Below are positions 11,779-22,117 of a stretch of 64,000 bases of DNA, piece by piece. Numbering within the stretch: position 1 is the stretch's first letter; the number at the start of each line of letters is the position of its first letter. The stretch spans positions 248,001-312,000 of the forward strand of contig NW_021940921.1 of the NCBI RefSeq assembly GCF_004337985.1, in the 5' to 3' direction. This DNA is from Pyricularia pennisetigena (Eukaryota; Ascomycota; Sordariomycetes; Magnaporthales; Pyriculariaceae). Under the pieces are notes generated by a model. The model was not told the origin of the DNA. It ran no database searches and saw only the letters and a list, made by a program, of their open reading frames with translations. The translations under genes and the position numbers were made by a program.

Positions 11779-13120
11779 ATGACGCTGTCTGCACTCTCCT
11801 TGGGCGCTTTGGCCTTGTTGTCTGCTCTCCCAGTCAACTCTGCTGCCGTTGCGCCCCAGTCGGTTTCTTACGATGGCTACAAGGTCTTTCGAGTTTCTGT
11901 GGGCGACAATGTGGACAAGGTGAACGGCATAGTAAACCGCCTTGCTCTGCAGACATGGAAGGGGGCCCCAAGGGCCAACGCCATGGCAGACATTGTCGTC
12001 CCGCCAAGCCAAGTCGACAGCTTCCAGAAGGAGATCGAGGGCATGCAAGCAATTACTATGCATTCCAACCTGGGCGAGTCAATCGCAAACGAGTCTTCTT
12101 TCCAGACCTACGCCGGTAAGCTTTTAGCTAGCTATTGATCGCCACCCACCAGCATGTACTGACTCGACTACCCTACCTACAGCGGGCTCTGCCAACAGCA
12201 GCTGGTTCGACGACTACCACTCATACGCGGATCACCTCAAGTTCATAGGCGACCTTCAAGCCAACTTTCCCAACAATGCTGAAGTTGTCGTAGCTGGCCA
12301 GTCACTCCAGGGCAACAACATCACGGGTATCCACCTGTTTGGCAGCGGCGGTCGCGATGCAGCCAAGCCGGCTGTCGTCTTGCACGGCACCGTACATGCA
12401 CGCGAGTGGATCACCACAATGGTTGTTGAATACCACGCCTACACGCTGCTGACTTCTCAGGATAATGAGACGCGCTCATTCCTCGAGAAATACGACTTTT
12501 ACATCTTCCCTGTCGTCAATCCCGATGGGTTCATCTACACCCAGACAACAGATCGCATGTGGCGCAAGAACAGGCAGACGACCCAGGGTAGTCGTTGTCT
12601 GGGTCACGACATCAACCGCAACTGGGCCTTCAAGTGGGATGTGAGGGGAGGAGCATCCACTGATCCGTGTGCCCAAGACTTCAAGGGCAGACAAGCGGCC
12701 GACGCCCCCGAGACGGTTGTGCTGGCCAACTGGTTGAAGGAAACCAAGCAACGCCAAGGAGTAAAGCTCTTTATCGACGTCCACAGCTACTCGCAGCTCT
12801 TTATGACTCCATACGGCTATTCATGCGATGCCGTGGCAGCTAGAGATACAGAACTACAGTCACTAGCCAGGGGTGCAGTCGCCGCGATCAAGGATGTGCA
12901 TGGTGTGTCTTTTAAGTATGGGCCGATCTGCAAAACCATATATCAGGCGACGGGCAGCAGCGTGGACTATGTCAACGACGTGATAGGGGCCGATTACGTC
13001 TTTACCACAGAGTTGAGGGACACTGGCGACAATGGTTTCATCTTGCCAAAGGAACAGATTGTGCCGAGCGGCGAGGAAGCATGGGCCGGATTAAGATACC
13101 TGCTCAGAAATATGAGGTGA
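11779..13120 (+). CDS. Secreted zinc metallocarboxypeptidase, family M14 (carboxypeptidase A type)
   Basis: Exons 11779-12115 and 12183-13120 with a 67-bp intron give 424 aa. A signal peptide (MTLSALSLGALALLSALPVN) is followed by an inhibitory propeptide of about 90 residues (YKVFRVSVGDNVDKVNGIV...). The catalytic domain has the zinc ligands in GTVHAREWIT (His, Glu) and DVHSYSQL (His), substrate-binding Arg/Asn in DINRNWAF, and the general-base Glu in FTTELRDTG near the C-terminus. It removes C-terminal residues from peptides outside the cell after propeptide cleavage. The residues that set A-type versus B-type specificity were not resolved. The gene is intact and could act with the secreted aspartic protease in extracellular protein breakdown. 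Confidence 0.95.
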
Positions 13121-15230
13121 TGAGCCAGCATTTGGATGGGATGAGACGGGGTGCTACTTATTCAGTTTTGCATTAAAAATAGCAGATTTGCAGCATTTTA
13201 GACAGTGCTAACAAACAAGCATTTTCAATCCGATTGCGAGAGTCATTAGACTAGTCAATATGGCGACAGAGTTGCGAGCGGTCCTCCTAACCGCGAGGTC
13301 GTCGCCCATGCCCACCCAGTTCATGCACGAACAAGCTCCGGACCCGATGTGTGAGATGAGCCGCTCCGCCGAAATCAAGACATTAATATATAGCCCCGTG
13401 TCATCCTTTTCCGTACCCTCCGGCGCATTCCGATTGTTTGCTTGCAAAACTTGGAAAAAAATCCCAGCCAACACCACGCAAAAATTGCTTGCGCAATTAC
13501 AATTCTTCCAAGTTCCAAGAGTGATTCATTGCCATGGTACTGCATGACGCAGATCAAATAATGCGACAGATATTGCGCTGCTCATGCATCTATTGAGCTT
13601 GCAACGCAAGAGCACCGTGTTCAATAATGCCCAAGACGTTGTTTTCCCCCACAGTTTCGGTATTGGCAGATGGTTGACGTCTTGGATGTAGTCAATCGTC
13701 TGGAAAGGCTGACCATGCTGTGGTAATTCTTTTTTTTTTTCTTTTTTTTTTTCTTCCCTTCTCTGCATCATTCGCTCTTTGCACATTCATGGGAGGATGG
13801 CCGGGCTGACAATCACCATCACCAGCAATCAAGCAGGAAAGCTACCTGCTCACCGAGATGTCCGGATTGTTTCGCATGCGTGGTCCAGGCATACTCAGCA
13901 ATCTCAACTGCCTCGGCGGGAGACGGGCGTGAAAGACCGACATCGATAACGTCGTCAATGCCGGAGATTTGCAAGCACCACGCTAAACAGGCGATTCTGC
14001 CTAGATACTATCGCCTTCTCACGACATCCCTCCATGAGCCCAACAAAATGTCGCAGCCTTTGAAAGGTGGCACGGCAAATCGGAAGAGGGGCAGTCAGCC
14101 CGTAAGGCGAACCCCGCAAACATCTTCGATTGGTGGCTTGCTTACTTACCTTTTTTTTTTATTGACTGCATCGGATCCCGTGTGAACCTTATTTGGTGCG
14201 CTCATCTGAGTACTCCAGGTCCCGCACTCGCCTCTCCCGCTCTGTCTAGTTGCTGACGAAAGATGCAATTGGAGACGACTTTAATATCGCGGAAATACCA
14301 ATTATTATTTTGATACCGGGTTTCATGTTCCCCGTTTGATACTGATGAGCCGCACGATTTGCGGTACAGAATTGGCATGTCACCGCGGCGTTCTTCGGTG
14401 TGCCTGACCAAGTCTGGCGACAAGTGTCGAATGGTCGATGTCCGTTCCTTGGATGTTATCTAGAAGATCGGCGTATCATGGACTCAAGGAGGTCCCCAGC
14501 ACAATCGCAGACCAACAAAGAAGATGACGTGGTGTTCGACACGTCAATTTACGAGTGGAATGACTCGACTGCCGGTAAGGCTACGAAGAAAATTTTCGAT
14601 CCAGGCTGAAAGAAAGAGAAAACATACTCACAAACTCAGCCGCATACGATTAGTTTCAATACGCAGCACTAATGGCACCTCATACTGCCTAGTGCTTCAT
14701 TTTCATTAAAGAATCGAAAGGGGTTGACGAGACCGTCTGGTACTAGCTCCGGAAATGATGGGCTAAAAGCCTTCGTGTCCTCGTAGGGCAGCTTGGTATA
14801 TTACCGTTCCCTAGCTCCGTCTATTTCAGGGGACGGTCTGTGCCTTGGTTGCCCTGTCGTGAACTCCTAGCTTTTCCAGAAACTGGTCTGACCGGTGAGC
14901 ACTGACTAAACTTTACGGGCTGCCAAGTCAGGGGAAAGTATTTGTTAGTCGTGCCATTGGGCTTATAAGCAAACCCTTGTCTGCACCCTTTATGGGTTGG
15001 GGTGTTTGGTCCAGAAGACATCTGCGGCATCTCACACTCACTTCCAACACCCACTTTGGTGGGCCTACGTTCGCTCTTCACTTTCGTAAATCCACTTTTT
15101 GGTGGCACTTCGTCGTTCGTTTTTAACTTTCTCTTTATTATCCCGGAGGCATATTTCCTCCCAGTCACTCGCTCATCAGTCGTCATTCGTTTTTTTTTTT
15201 TTTTTTTTTTTTTTCTTTTCGTTTTCAAAA
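13121..15230. other. Intergenic region, carboxypeptidase / chitin-binding oxidase
   Basis: About 2.1 kb with no supported gene. It contains T-rich runs near 13731-13753 and 14151-14160 and a T25 tract at 15190-15214 directly upstream of the next start. Frames of 60-150 codons are present on both strands without recognisable content. Confidence 0.5.
15190..15214. repeat. Poly(T) tract, 25 bases, in 5' leader
   Basis: The T run ends 16 bases before the ATG at 15231, so it probably lies in the 5' leader or core promoter of the chitin-binding oxidase gene. Confidence 0.85.
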
Positions 15231-17835
15231 ATGCGCAACTTCTTTGCAGCTGCCTTTGTGCTGCTGACATTGACCGGCTCCGGCCTGGGTCTCAGCGTTA
15301 GCACCGATGCGACCTGCGGCGGAAACACAGACAAGACGTGCCTTGGATCCGTTTTCGGCAACTGCTGTTCTCAGTATGGATATTGCGGCAGCACGACGGA
15401 CCACTGTAGTGGAGGATGTCAAGCCGGTTTCGGCTCCTGCTCTTCTAGCGGCGGCGGCGGTCAGCCTCAGCCTACACCTGTCCTGAAGGCATCCTCCGAT
15501 GGCACCTGCGGAGGCAGCACCGGCTCTACCTGCGCCGGCTCTACTTTTGGCAACTGCTGCTCTCAGTACGGTTACTGTGGAAGCACCGATGCCCACTGCA
15601 GTGGAGGCTGCCAGGCTGGTTTCGGCTCCTGCTCCTCGGGCGGCGGCGGCGGTGGTGGCAGCCAGCCTGCACCGGTCCTGAAGGCCTCCTCCGATGGTGC
15701 ATGTGGTGGCAACACTGGCTCTACGTGTGCTGGGTCGGTTTTTGGCAACTGCTGCAGCCAAAGTGGCTGGTGTGGAGGTGTAAGTGAAGACGGCCAACTG
15801 ACCTAGATCTGACGTTTCTTAGGATGACGCCTATTGCGGTCAGGGCTGCCAAGCTGGATTCGGCAATTGTGGTTCTAGCCAGCCGTCTGGAACTTCTACT
15901 CCTACTGGGTAAGACAAACTTTTTTTGCTTGATGATCTTGATATAATGACAGGCGATATGAGAACAAGCATCACGGGACGTCAATGACTCCACATCTGTG
16001 TGACTCTTGGCCTGCTTGTTTGCTTGTTTGGTCAATCATCTCTGGATGTTTCACCAAAACCCTCCATCAAACTTCCCACACTCGCGTCCCAATCGACTGG
16101 TGGAGATCTGGTTTATTCGAGCGGTATACCACTGGCGATCAAGCCCCATACTTGGATTACTTGGGATATTCGACGCTGATACCTCGACTTCTTCGCGAGT
16201 GCGATGGAACCCGTCTTTAATGAAGTATCTGTATCTCCATCCAACAGTACAAGGATTGAATACGCAGATCTCAATCACAAACTCACGCAACCTCCTTCTC
16301 TCACATCATCCGCATCACTCAAACCCGTTTCAACCAGCTCGACTGACAAATTGCCCGACAGCACCTCGACACCCACCCCGACTTCGACTCCAACCCAGCT
16401 TGCCGCTTGTCTCTCAGCAGCAAACGTGCCCGCCATCTATCCAGGTTCTTCCGACTACAACAAGCTTGCCAAGCCGTACAATATTCGCCTTCCCTTCAAG
16501 CCGGCAGTCATCGTCCTCGCCACCACAGTTCAGCATGTTCAAACTGCAGTCAATTGTGCCAGAGATGCCAAGATCAAGGTCCAGGCCAGGAGTGGTGGCC
16601 ATTCGTATGCCGCCTTTGGGCTTGGTGGTCAGGATGGATCAATGATGGTGGATTTACAAGGAATGCAGACCATTTCCGTCGATTCCAAAAACGTTGCCAA
16701 GGTGGGCGGTGGCGTGAGGCTGGGGAACCTGGCCAACACGCTGTACAGCCAGGGCAAGCGTGCCGTATCTCACGGTACCTGCCCCGGCGTTGGGATCGGC
16801 GGTCACTTTACTCATGGCGGCTTTGGTTACAGCTCGCGGGCGTGGGGTCTCGCGCTGGATCACATCACCCAGCTCGAGGTCGTTACCGCAGACGGCAAGG
16901 TTGTCATGGCTAGTGCGACACAGAACGCCGACCTCTTTTATGCCATGCGTGGCGCCGCCGAGTCGTTTGGCATCATAACGACTTTCTACCTCAGGACCGA
17001 GGCCGCCCCTACAAATGTGGTCAACTGGGCGTTTGGTTTTGCGAACCAGTTCGGCAACCCCTCGGTCGGCGCCAAAACCATGCTGCGCATCCAAGACTTT
17101 GCTCGCAACGCCACGGTCATCAACCGCAAGATCGGAATGGGAGTCTATCTGGACGGTGAGACCTTTAGCTTTAGCGGCACCTACTTTGGCAGCCTGGCCG
17201 ACTTTAACAGCAAGATCAAGCCCGAGCTCCTCCGCGGCATGCCCACGCCGGCCTCGCAGAGCGCCAAGTCCGTCAGCTGGATCGAGAGCCTCACGATGCT
17301 TTCGGGCAAGACTAGCATCGTCGAGTCGACACAGACAGGCGCCTATGACGAGCACGACAACTTCCTGGCCAAGTCGCTTGTCGTGCCCGAGTCGTCGCCC
17401 ATCACAACCGAGGCTATGAACTCGTTCTTTCAAACCATCAAGGACAAGTCCGCCGCGGCAGGGGCGTCTTGGTACACGATTTTCAACCTGTACGGCGGCC
17501 CCGACTCGCAGATCAATGCCGTGTCGGCCGCGAGCTCGTCCTACTCTGACCGGTCCGCGCTGTGGGTCATCCAAAACTACGGCTTCGCCAGCCAAGACAC
17601 GAACCCGTTCCCTCTCGGCACGGTGCAGACGTACCTGTCCGCGCTCAACTCGGCCCTGCAGCTTAGGAGCACTGCTGGGTTCGGGGCGTACCTCAACTAC
17701 GTCGACCCCACGCTCTCGGCTGATCAGGCTCACGATCTCTACTACGGGAAGGAGACGTACGCCAAGCTTCAGTCGATCAAGAGAGCTGTGGACCCCAGTC
17801 AGGTGTTTTGGAACCCGCAGGCCATCACTATTTGA
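15231..17835 (+). CDS. Secreted CBM18 (hevein-type) chitin-binding protein fused to FAD-dependent oligosaccharide oxidase (AA7/BBE type)
   Basis: Proposed exons 15231-15779, 15823-15908 and 16338-17835 give 710 aa. A signal peptide (MRNFFAAAFVLLTLTGSG) precedes four cysteine-rich hevein modules with the pattern TCGG..TCAGS.FGNCCSQYGYCGS...HCSGGCQAGFGSC; the modules are separated by Gly/Ser/Pro linkers, and the second small exon completes the last. A Ser/Thr/Pro linker leads to a PCMH-type FAD domain: RSGGHSYAAFG supplies the 8-alpha-histidyl FAD ligand and HGTCPGVGIGGH the 6-S-cysteinyl ligand, so bicovalent FAD is expected. It ends in the berberine-bridge motif VFWNPQAI. Relatives include gluco- and chito-oligosaccharide oxidases. 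The second intron (429 bp, 15909-16337) is long for this fungus; a closer acceptor at 15952 followed by more exons, or an acceptor near 16251, cannot be excluded. A two-gene reading is less likely because the FAD part alone lacks a signal peptide. Confidence 0.85.
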
Positions 17836-19324
17836 GAGGCAATAGAGGTCTGGCGGGGTTCTGATCGGTGGGGTGCAATTCAAAAGTGACATTGATATGC
17901 GGCGCGAAAACTTGACAGATGGTGGTATCCCTAGGCAGACCTCCTACACTCCAGAGTACCTAACTGCAAACGAGACTCATATGAATAAATGCCAGATTTA
18001 CGCTAGTCCTCCACATGGATACGGGCCTAGCTGTTGCCCTCATACGTGCTCTGCTGATGATACCTCCCACGTCCAGACGGATGCCAAGTGCCAAGGAGCA
18101 AGATCTCTCTTCTCAATCTTTTTCCAAGCTCTCGAATGCCCTTGCGCGAGCGGTATCTAGTGTCTTTGTGGACGCAAACCTTGGCCTTGGTTTTGGCCGT
18201 GATCTCGGCCGTCAGCTCGACGGTGTCGGCGACAGCAGCGGCCATCCCAGCCTGAAGTTCTGAACTACTTGTAGAGAAGTGATTTACAGATCCGCGGCAT
18301 AGCCATTTCTCTCTATCGTTGAAATATTACTTATTCTGGCTTTGAATAGGCTTCACCAATGCCCTCAGAGAGCGCACGCTTTCGGCGCATTTTATTGCCA
18401 GATAAGAATCCATGTTTTCGTCTTCTCGAGAACTCTAGCCAGGTCGTATCAAGGAACACTCAGTCGCTGTATCGGCAAACACGCAGGCACCTTCCAGTGT
18501 CAGCAACTGGCTCGGGAGTAGCCATCACAACAATGTCATGAGCCCACAAGCAGTCGAGAAGTATTTTGCAGATTTGTGTGAAACTCGGTATAGTGGAAAG
18601 AACAACCTAGAAGACAAGAGCTTGGATGGTTTCCTTTCACGTGCATACATGTGGAGATTTTTTGCCCATGTCGATGCAGCTTGAAAGGGAGAGTACGTCC
18701 ATCTGTGGCCGTTTTGTGGCTGGACGCACACCATGTGCAGGTCGGCAAATTTTCACAAACGCCACTTTTTTTTTCGAGGGGAAGCAGGCTTGCAAGCAAG
18801 ACAAGAGACTTGGGTGGCCTGAAAAGAAACTGCGGCGGAGAAGATTACCTGGTGCCTGGGTTGATTGGTTGGAAACAAAAGTGTTTAATTCAGTGAAAGG
18901 AAGGGCTTCTCGGTATGATTCGGTCTTGTGGATTTGAGCATTTGATTTTGCTACTTGGAACATTTGATTAGATTGAAATTTCTTTTCCTTTCTGATACTG
19001 AGCATCTCTATTGTACTTTTGCTTTATATTGACGGTTGGTTGTCTTTGTATTCGCCATAGTCACACATTATTCTTTGTCTTATCTACTCATCTCGGAAGC
19101 AGGAATGAAAAATAGGCACATGTTATGAGGATAATGAGGCATATCTCTGCAACAGGTAGAGTGCCGAGTGATCATTTGTTTCTCCAAACGCAAGTTTTGG
19201 CTTCTGATATAGCCTTGGGATAGCAGGTTGAGGTTCCCACTATCATCTACTCTTTGAACAATCCAACAAAGTGTTGACATGAAAACAACTGAATCCATAG
19301 ATGCTGGCACCATGTATATTTGCC

Positions 19325-19359
<35 letters not shown>

Positions 19360-19444
19360 ACCATCACATCTCTGCTAGTCTTGTCCAAGTGGGTAATTCA
19401 TCCGGATATAATATATTAGAGAGCCTATGCATGTTCATATTCTG
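17836..19444. other. Convergent intergenic region, oxidase / hydratase
   Basis: About 1.6 kb with no recognisable gene. Small frames on both strands near 18015-18263 and 18626-18937 have no supporting motif and could be relics. A poly(A) tract lies at 19326-19358. Confidence 0.45.
19326..19358. repeat. Poly(A) homopolymer tract, 33 bases
   Basis: An uninterrupted A run lies about 90 bp beyond the stop of the hydratase-like gene (poly-T in that gene's sense, so not its own poly(A) tail). Confidence 0.9.
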
Positions 19445-20209
19445 TCATTGAATTACGAACTCAACCGGGGTCTCATCGCCCAGCCTACCAACTACCCGTC
19501 CCTTGGTGCCCTGTGGGAGAGGTATGCAGCCGTTCACAGACCCAAGCGTGACGAACATGCCGGCCTTAAGTGGAAGATGCGGCTGTTGGGATTTTGCGTA
19601 AGCCACCAGAGTGGCGAGCATCCCGCCCTCAAACGGGCATTTAGCCGGCCTGCTGTCGACGACTCTGCCGTCAACCTCAAACGATACAGGTACGCCGTCT
19701 ACGGGAGGCTCCCTGTCGTAGACTCGACCGAAGACATATCCCAACCCCGACAGGTTGTCGGCAAGGCCATACGGCGGGGGAGCCCGGGGAACCTCGGCCG
19801 TGGAGGCGATGCGCGTCCCGACGATCTCGACGCCGAGGTAGTAGTGGTCGACGGCGGCGGCGATGGTCGTCTTGTCTGCGTCCGCAGGGATGTCCTTGGC
19901 CAGTTTGACTCCAACCTCGAACTCGACGCCTTTGATGTTGAGCTTGTCGCCCGGAAAGGCAAAGCCCGGGCTCTGACCGATGCGGGAGCTGTAGATTGGT
20001 GCCGCGACCCCGACGCCGTCCGGGAGGATGGCCGTCTTGTACATTCCCGTCTCCTCTCCCAAGGCCTTTTGCACCGCAGCCATGATCCTGTAGGCGGCGT
20101 CTCGGTCCACGCGGGAAAACTGGCCAGGGTCGATCTTGGCGTTGCCGCCGCCGAGCTGGGACTCTGTCAGGAGCCGTGCGACCTTGTCGACATCCGCTGT
20201 CTGGGCCAT
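19445..20209 (-). CDS. 2-keto-4-pentenoate hydratase / fumarylacetoacetate hydrolase-family protein
   Basis: A single-exon gene of 254 aa from the ATG at 20209 (MAQTADVDKVARLL). It matches the MhpD-like hydratase layout: an N-terminal helix pair (DAAYRIMAAVQKALGEE), a YKTAI...APIYSSRI segment, then GVEFEVGVKLAKDIPAD and VEIVGTRI with the acidic metal ligands of the FAH fold, and a C-terminal LKAGMFVTLGSVNGCIPL. Such enzymes hydrate 2-oxo-dienoates formed in meta-cleavage of aromatics; fungal substrates are unproven. The frame stays open upstream to an ATG at 20503. The extra residues just before MAQ are rich in Arg, Ser and Thr (RSSVAQIASKRTYSTM), so a mitochondrial form from an upstream start is possible. 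The gene is the last intact one before the AT-rich block. Confidence 0.82.
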   Translation of the reverse strand: MAQTADVDKVARLLTESQLGGGNAKIDPGQFSRVDRDAAYRIMAAVQKALGEETGMYKTAILPDGVGVAAPIYSSRIGQSPGFAFPGDKLNIKGVEFEVGVKLAKDIPADADKTTIAAAVDHYYLGVEIVGTRIASTAEVPRAPPPYGLADNLSGLGYVFGRVYDREPPVDGVPVSFEVDGRVVDSRPAKCPFEGGMLATLVAYAKSQQPHLPLKAGMFVTLGSVNGCIPLPQGTKGRVVGRLGDETPVEFVIQ

Positions 20210-20638
20210 GGTTGAGTATGTTCTCTTGCTTGCAATCTGGGCCACGGAACTGCGCCGGTGGCCGTACGCGCTCCGGTGTCGGACTGGAGTGAACAAGTTT
20301 CTCTTGGTGGGCAACGGAGAAACAAGCCTAATCGTGTGGAGTTGACTGGTGATTTTGAAAGTAGAGACAATACGTAAAAAAAAAAAAAGATTTGTTGTCT
20401 CAAGCATGTTTGTTGACAGACATTTTAATGATAATTCTACAGCATGAGCCACGGTTAAACCCGGGGTTATCACCGAAAATTCAAAAAAAAAAAAAAAACT
20501 CAAAGTCCGCGTTCCGTCTAGTCTCAGTGCTCAGACTAGATCCCTGTTCCGGGGCTATGGGGCACGGGTCACCCTGTCAGATAAAATCAGAATTTTCACC
20601 CCCTCTTTAGACGATAGAACTTAATTAACAGACATGCA
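20210..20638. other. Boundary between gene-rich and RIP-affected DNA
   Basis: This stretch holds the hydratase promoter or leader, two A-runs (about 20376-20388 and 20484-20499) and a near-palindrome around TCTAGTCT...AGACTAGA at about 20517-20541 that resembles the terminal motif of the neighbouring TIR element. Composition falls sharply after about 20,740. Confidence 0.5.
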
Positions 20639-20716
20639 TAGTCTCAATGCTCAGACTAGACCCCCCTGCTTCGCAATTAGTCTCAGTGCTCAGACTAGAC
20701 CCCCCTGCTTCGCAAT
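20639..20716 (+). repeat. Tandem 39-bp terminal repeat (2 copies) at left end of TIR-1
   Basis: Two adjacent 39-bp units (20639-20677 and 20678-20716) begin TAGTCTCA and end CTTCGCAAT; they differ by one A/G transition. One unit begins the second element copy at 59820. Each unit contains the hairpin-like AGTCT...CAGACT. Confidence 0.85.
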
Positions 20717-20805
20717 GGGGACCGAACGCTCCATGTACCTTTCAGCCACATGGCTTTTCGACCAATTACATTGGCCGAAAAAATCGCGCTCGTTCTAATC
20801 TGAAA

Positions 20806-20838
20806 ACAATTTGTCGTATTTCGCCGTTTATGGCGGTA
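20806..20838 (+). repeat. Inner terminal inverted repeat, left (TIR-1)
   Basis: This 33-bp segment starts ACAATTTGTCG and ends GCGGTA; it is repeated in inverse orientation at 40457-40489 with three mismatches. A related, less AT-rich version lies in direct orientation near 40729-40760. Confidence 0.8.
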
Positions 20839-20990
20839 CTACCAACAAAACACCTAATGCTGCGATATCGCCAACCACTATTCCCCCCGATATACAAAAA
20901 AATAAAAAATTTTTACCATTATATTATATATTTACGTATATTAACCTTTATTCGATATACCATTAAACCAAATAAAACCCGAATCCAATA

Positions 20991-22065
20991 ATGGAAAATA
21001 TATTTCCAATAATATTAATAAATATACCCGAAAAAATATTCCCATCCGCGTAATTTGTAACCTAATATTTTACGTCCGATTTAACCCTATTATTTTTATC
21101 GATATCGCAATTATTTTCGTTTTTATCGTTATTCCAATTATTATCGCCCAATCGTATATTCGAAAATAAATGGGAATTTAAGCTTTTTTTAATCGATTAA
21201 AAACAATTACCGAGGGAATTCGAATCCGAAACGGAAATAAACCCCGAAACCAAATTTATTCGCGATATTACCAAATTTTGGCGTAACCGTTACCGACGCA
21301 CCAATTTTACGTAATTTATCCACGTTTGGGTAATAATGGCAAATTTTCACGAAATTACCCGACCTACCCCATCGCGAATATTTTTTTTTAAAAAAATATT
21401 ACGAAATTTTTAAATCCGAAAACGTTTACGCGCCAATGGGGTCGAATACCGTTTTAATAATAAATTTTTTACGCCCATCGAAACCGATTTTTTGCGTAAA
21501 AAATTGCAACAATTAATATAATATTTACGTTTTTTTAACCGGTTCGAATTTACAAATTTCCAATTTTCGGGAATAAAAAATTATTCCGCCAAAAACGTGA
21601 GCGATATAAATTGGTTTAAATAAGTATTCGACACGTCCACCCAGGAAATCCCGTCCAAAACGCTAATATTATACAAATTTATATTTTTATTATTATTGCA
21701 TTCCCGGGGCCACCGCCCGTTTTATTTATCGTTACAAATTTCGAACGTGGTATACCTGGAATTAAATACCTTTTTAAAAATTATAAACCCCTTAACGTTA
21801 AAAAACCAACGCGTTATATTAATATTGGCGATTTTAACCCACGGATATTCCCCCCAAAAAAACAATTATTTATTACGCGCATTCGCATTATATTTTATAA
21901 ATAATGGAATTCCACGACGTATTGTAAACATATTATCCGGGTTTGGAATATATTTATTTTATAAAATTATTAAACGGTAAACCCAATAATTTGTCGCCGT
22001 TGCCCGAATACGTTATTAGCAATATCCATATTTATATTTAGCTTTTACCGCGAACAGTAATAATA

Positions 22066-22117
<52 letters not shown>

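Noticed and set aside
15984..16220. Possible extra exon inside the long second intron of the chitin-binding oxidase
   Set aside because: An acceptor at 15952 would open this 78-codon frame, but no suitable donor follows and the sequence does not look like a linker or hevein module.
16654..17892. 412-codon minus-strand frame opposite the FAD oxidase
   Set aside because: The plus strand holds a conserved oxidase; the antisense frame is an artefact of third-position composition.
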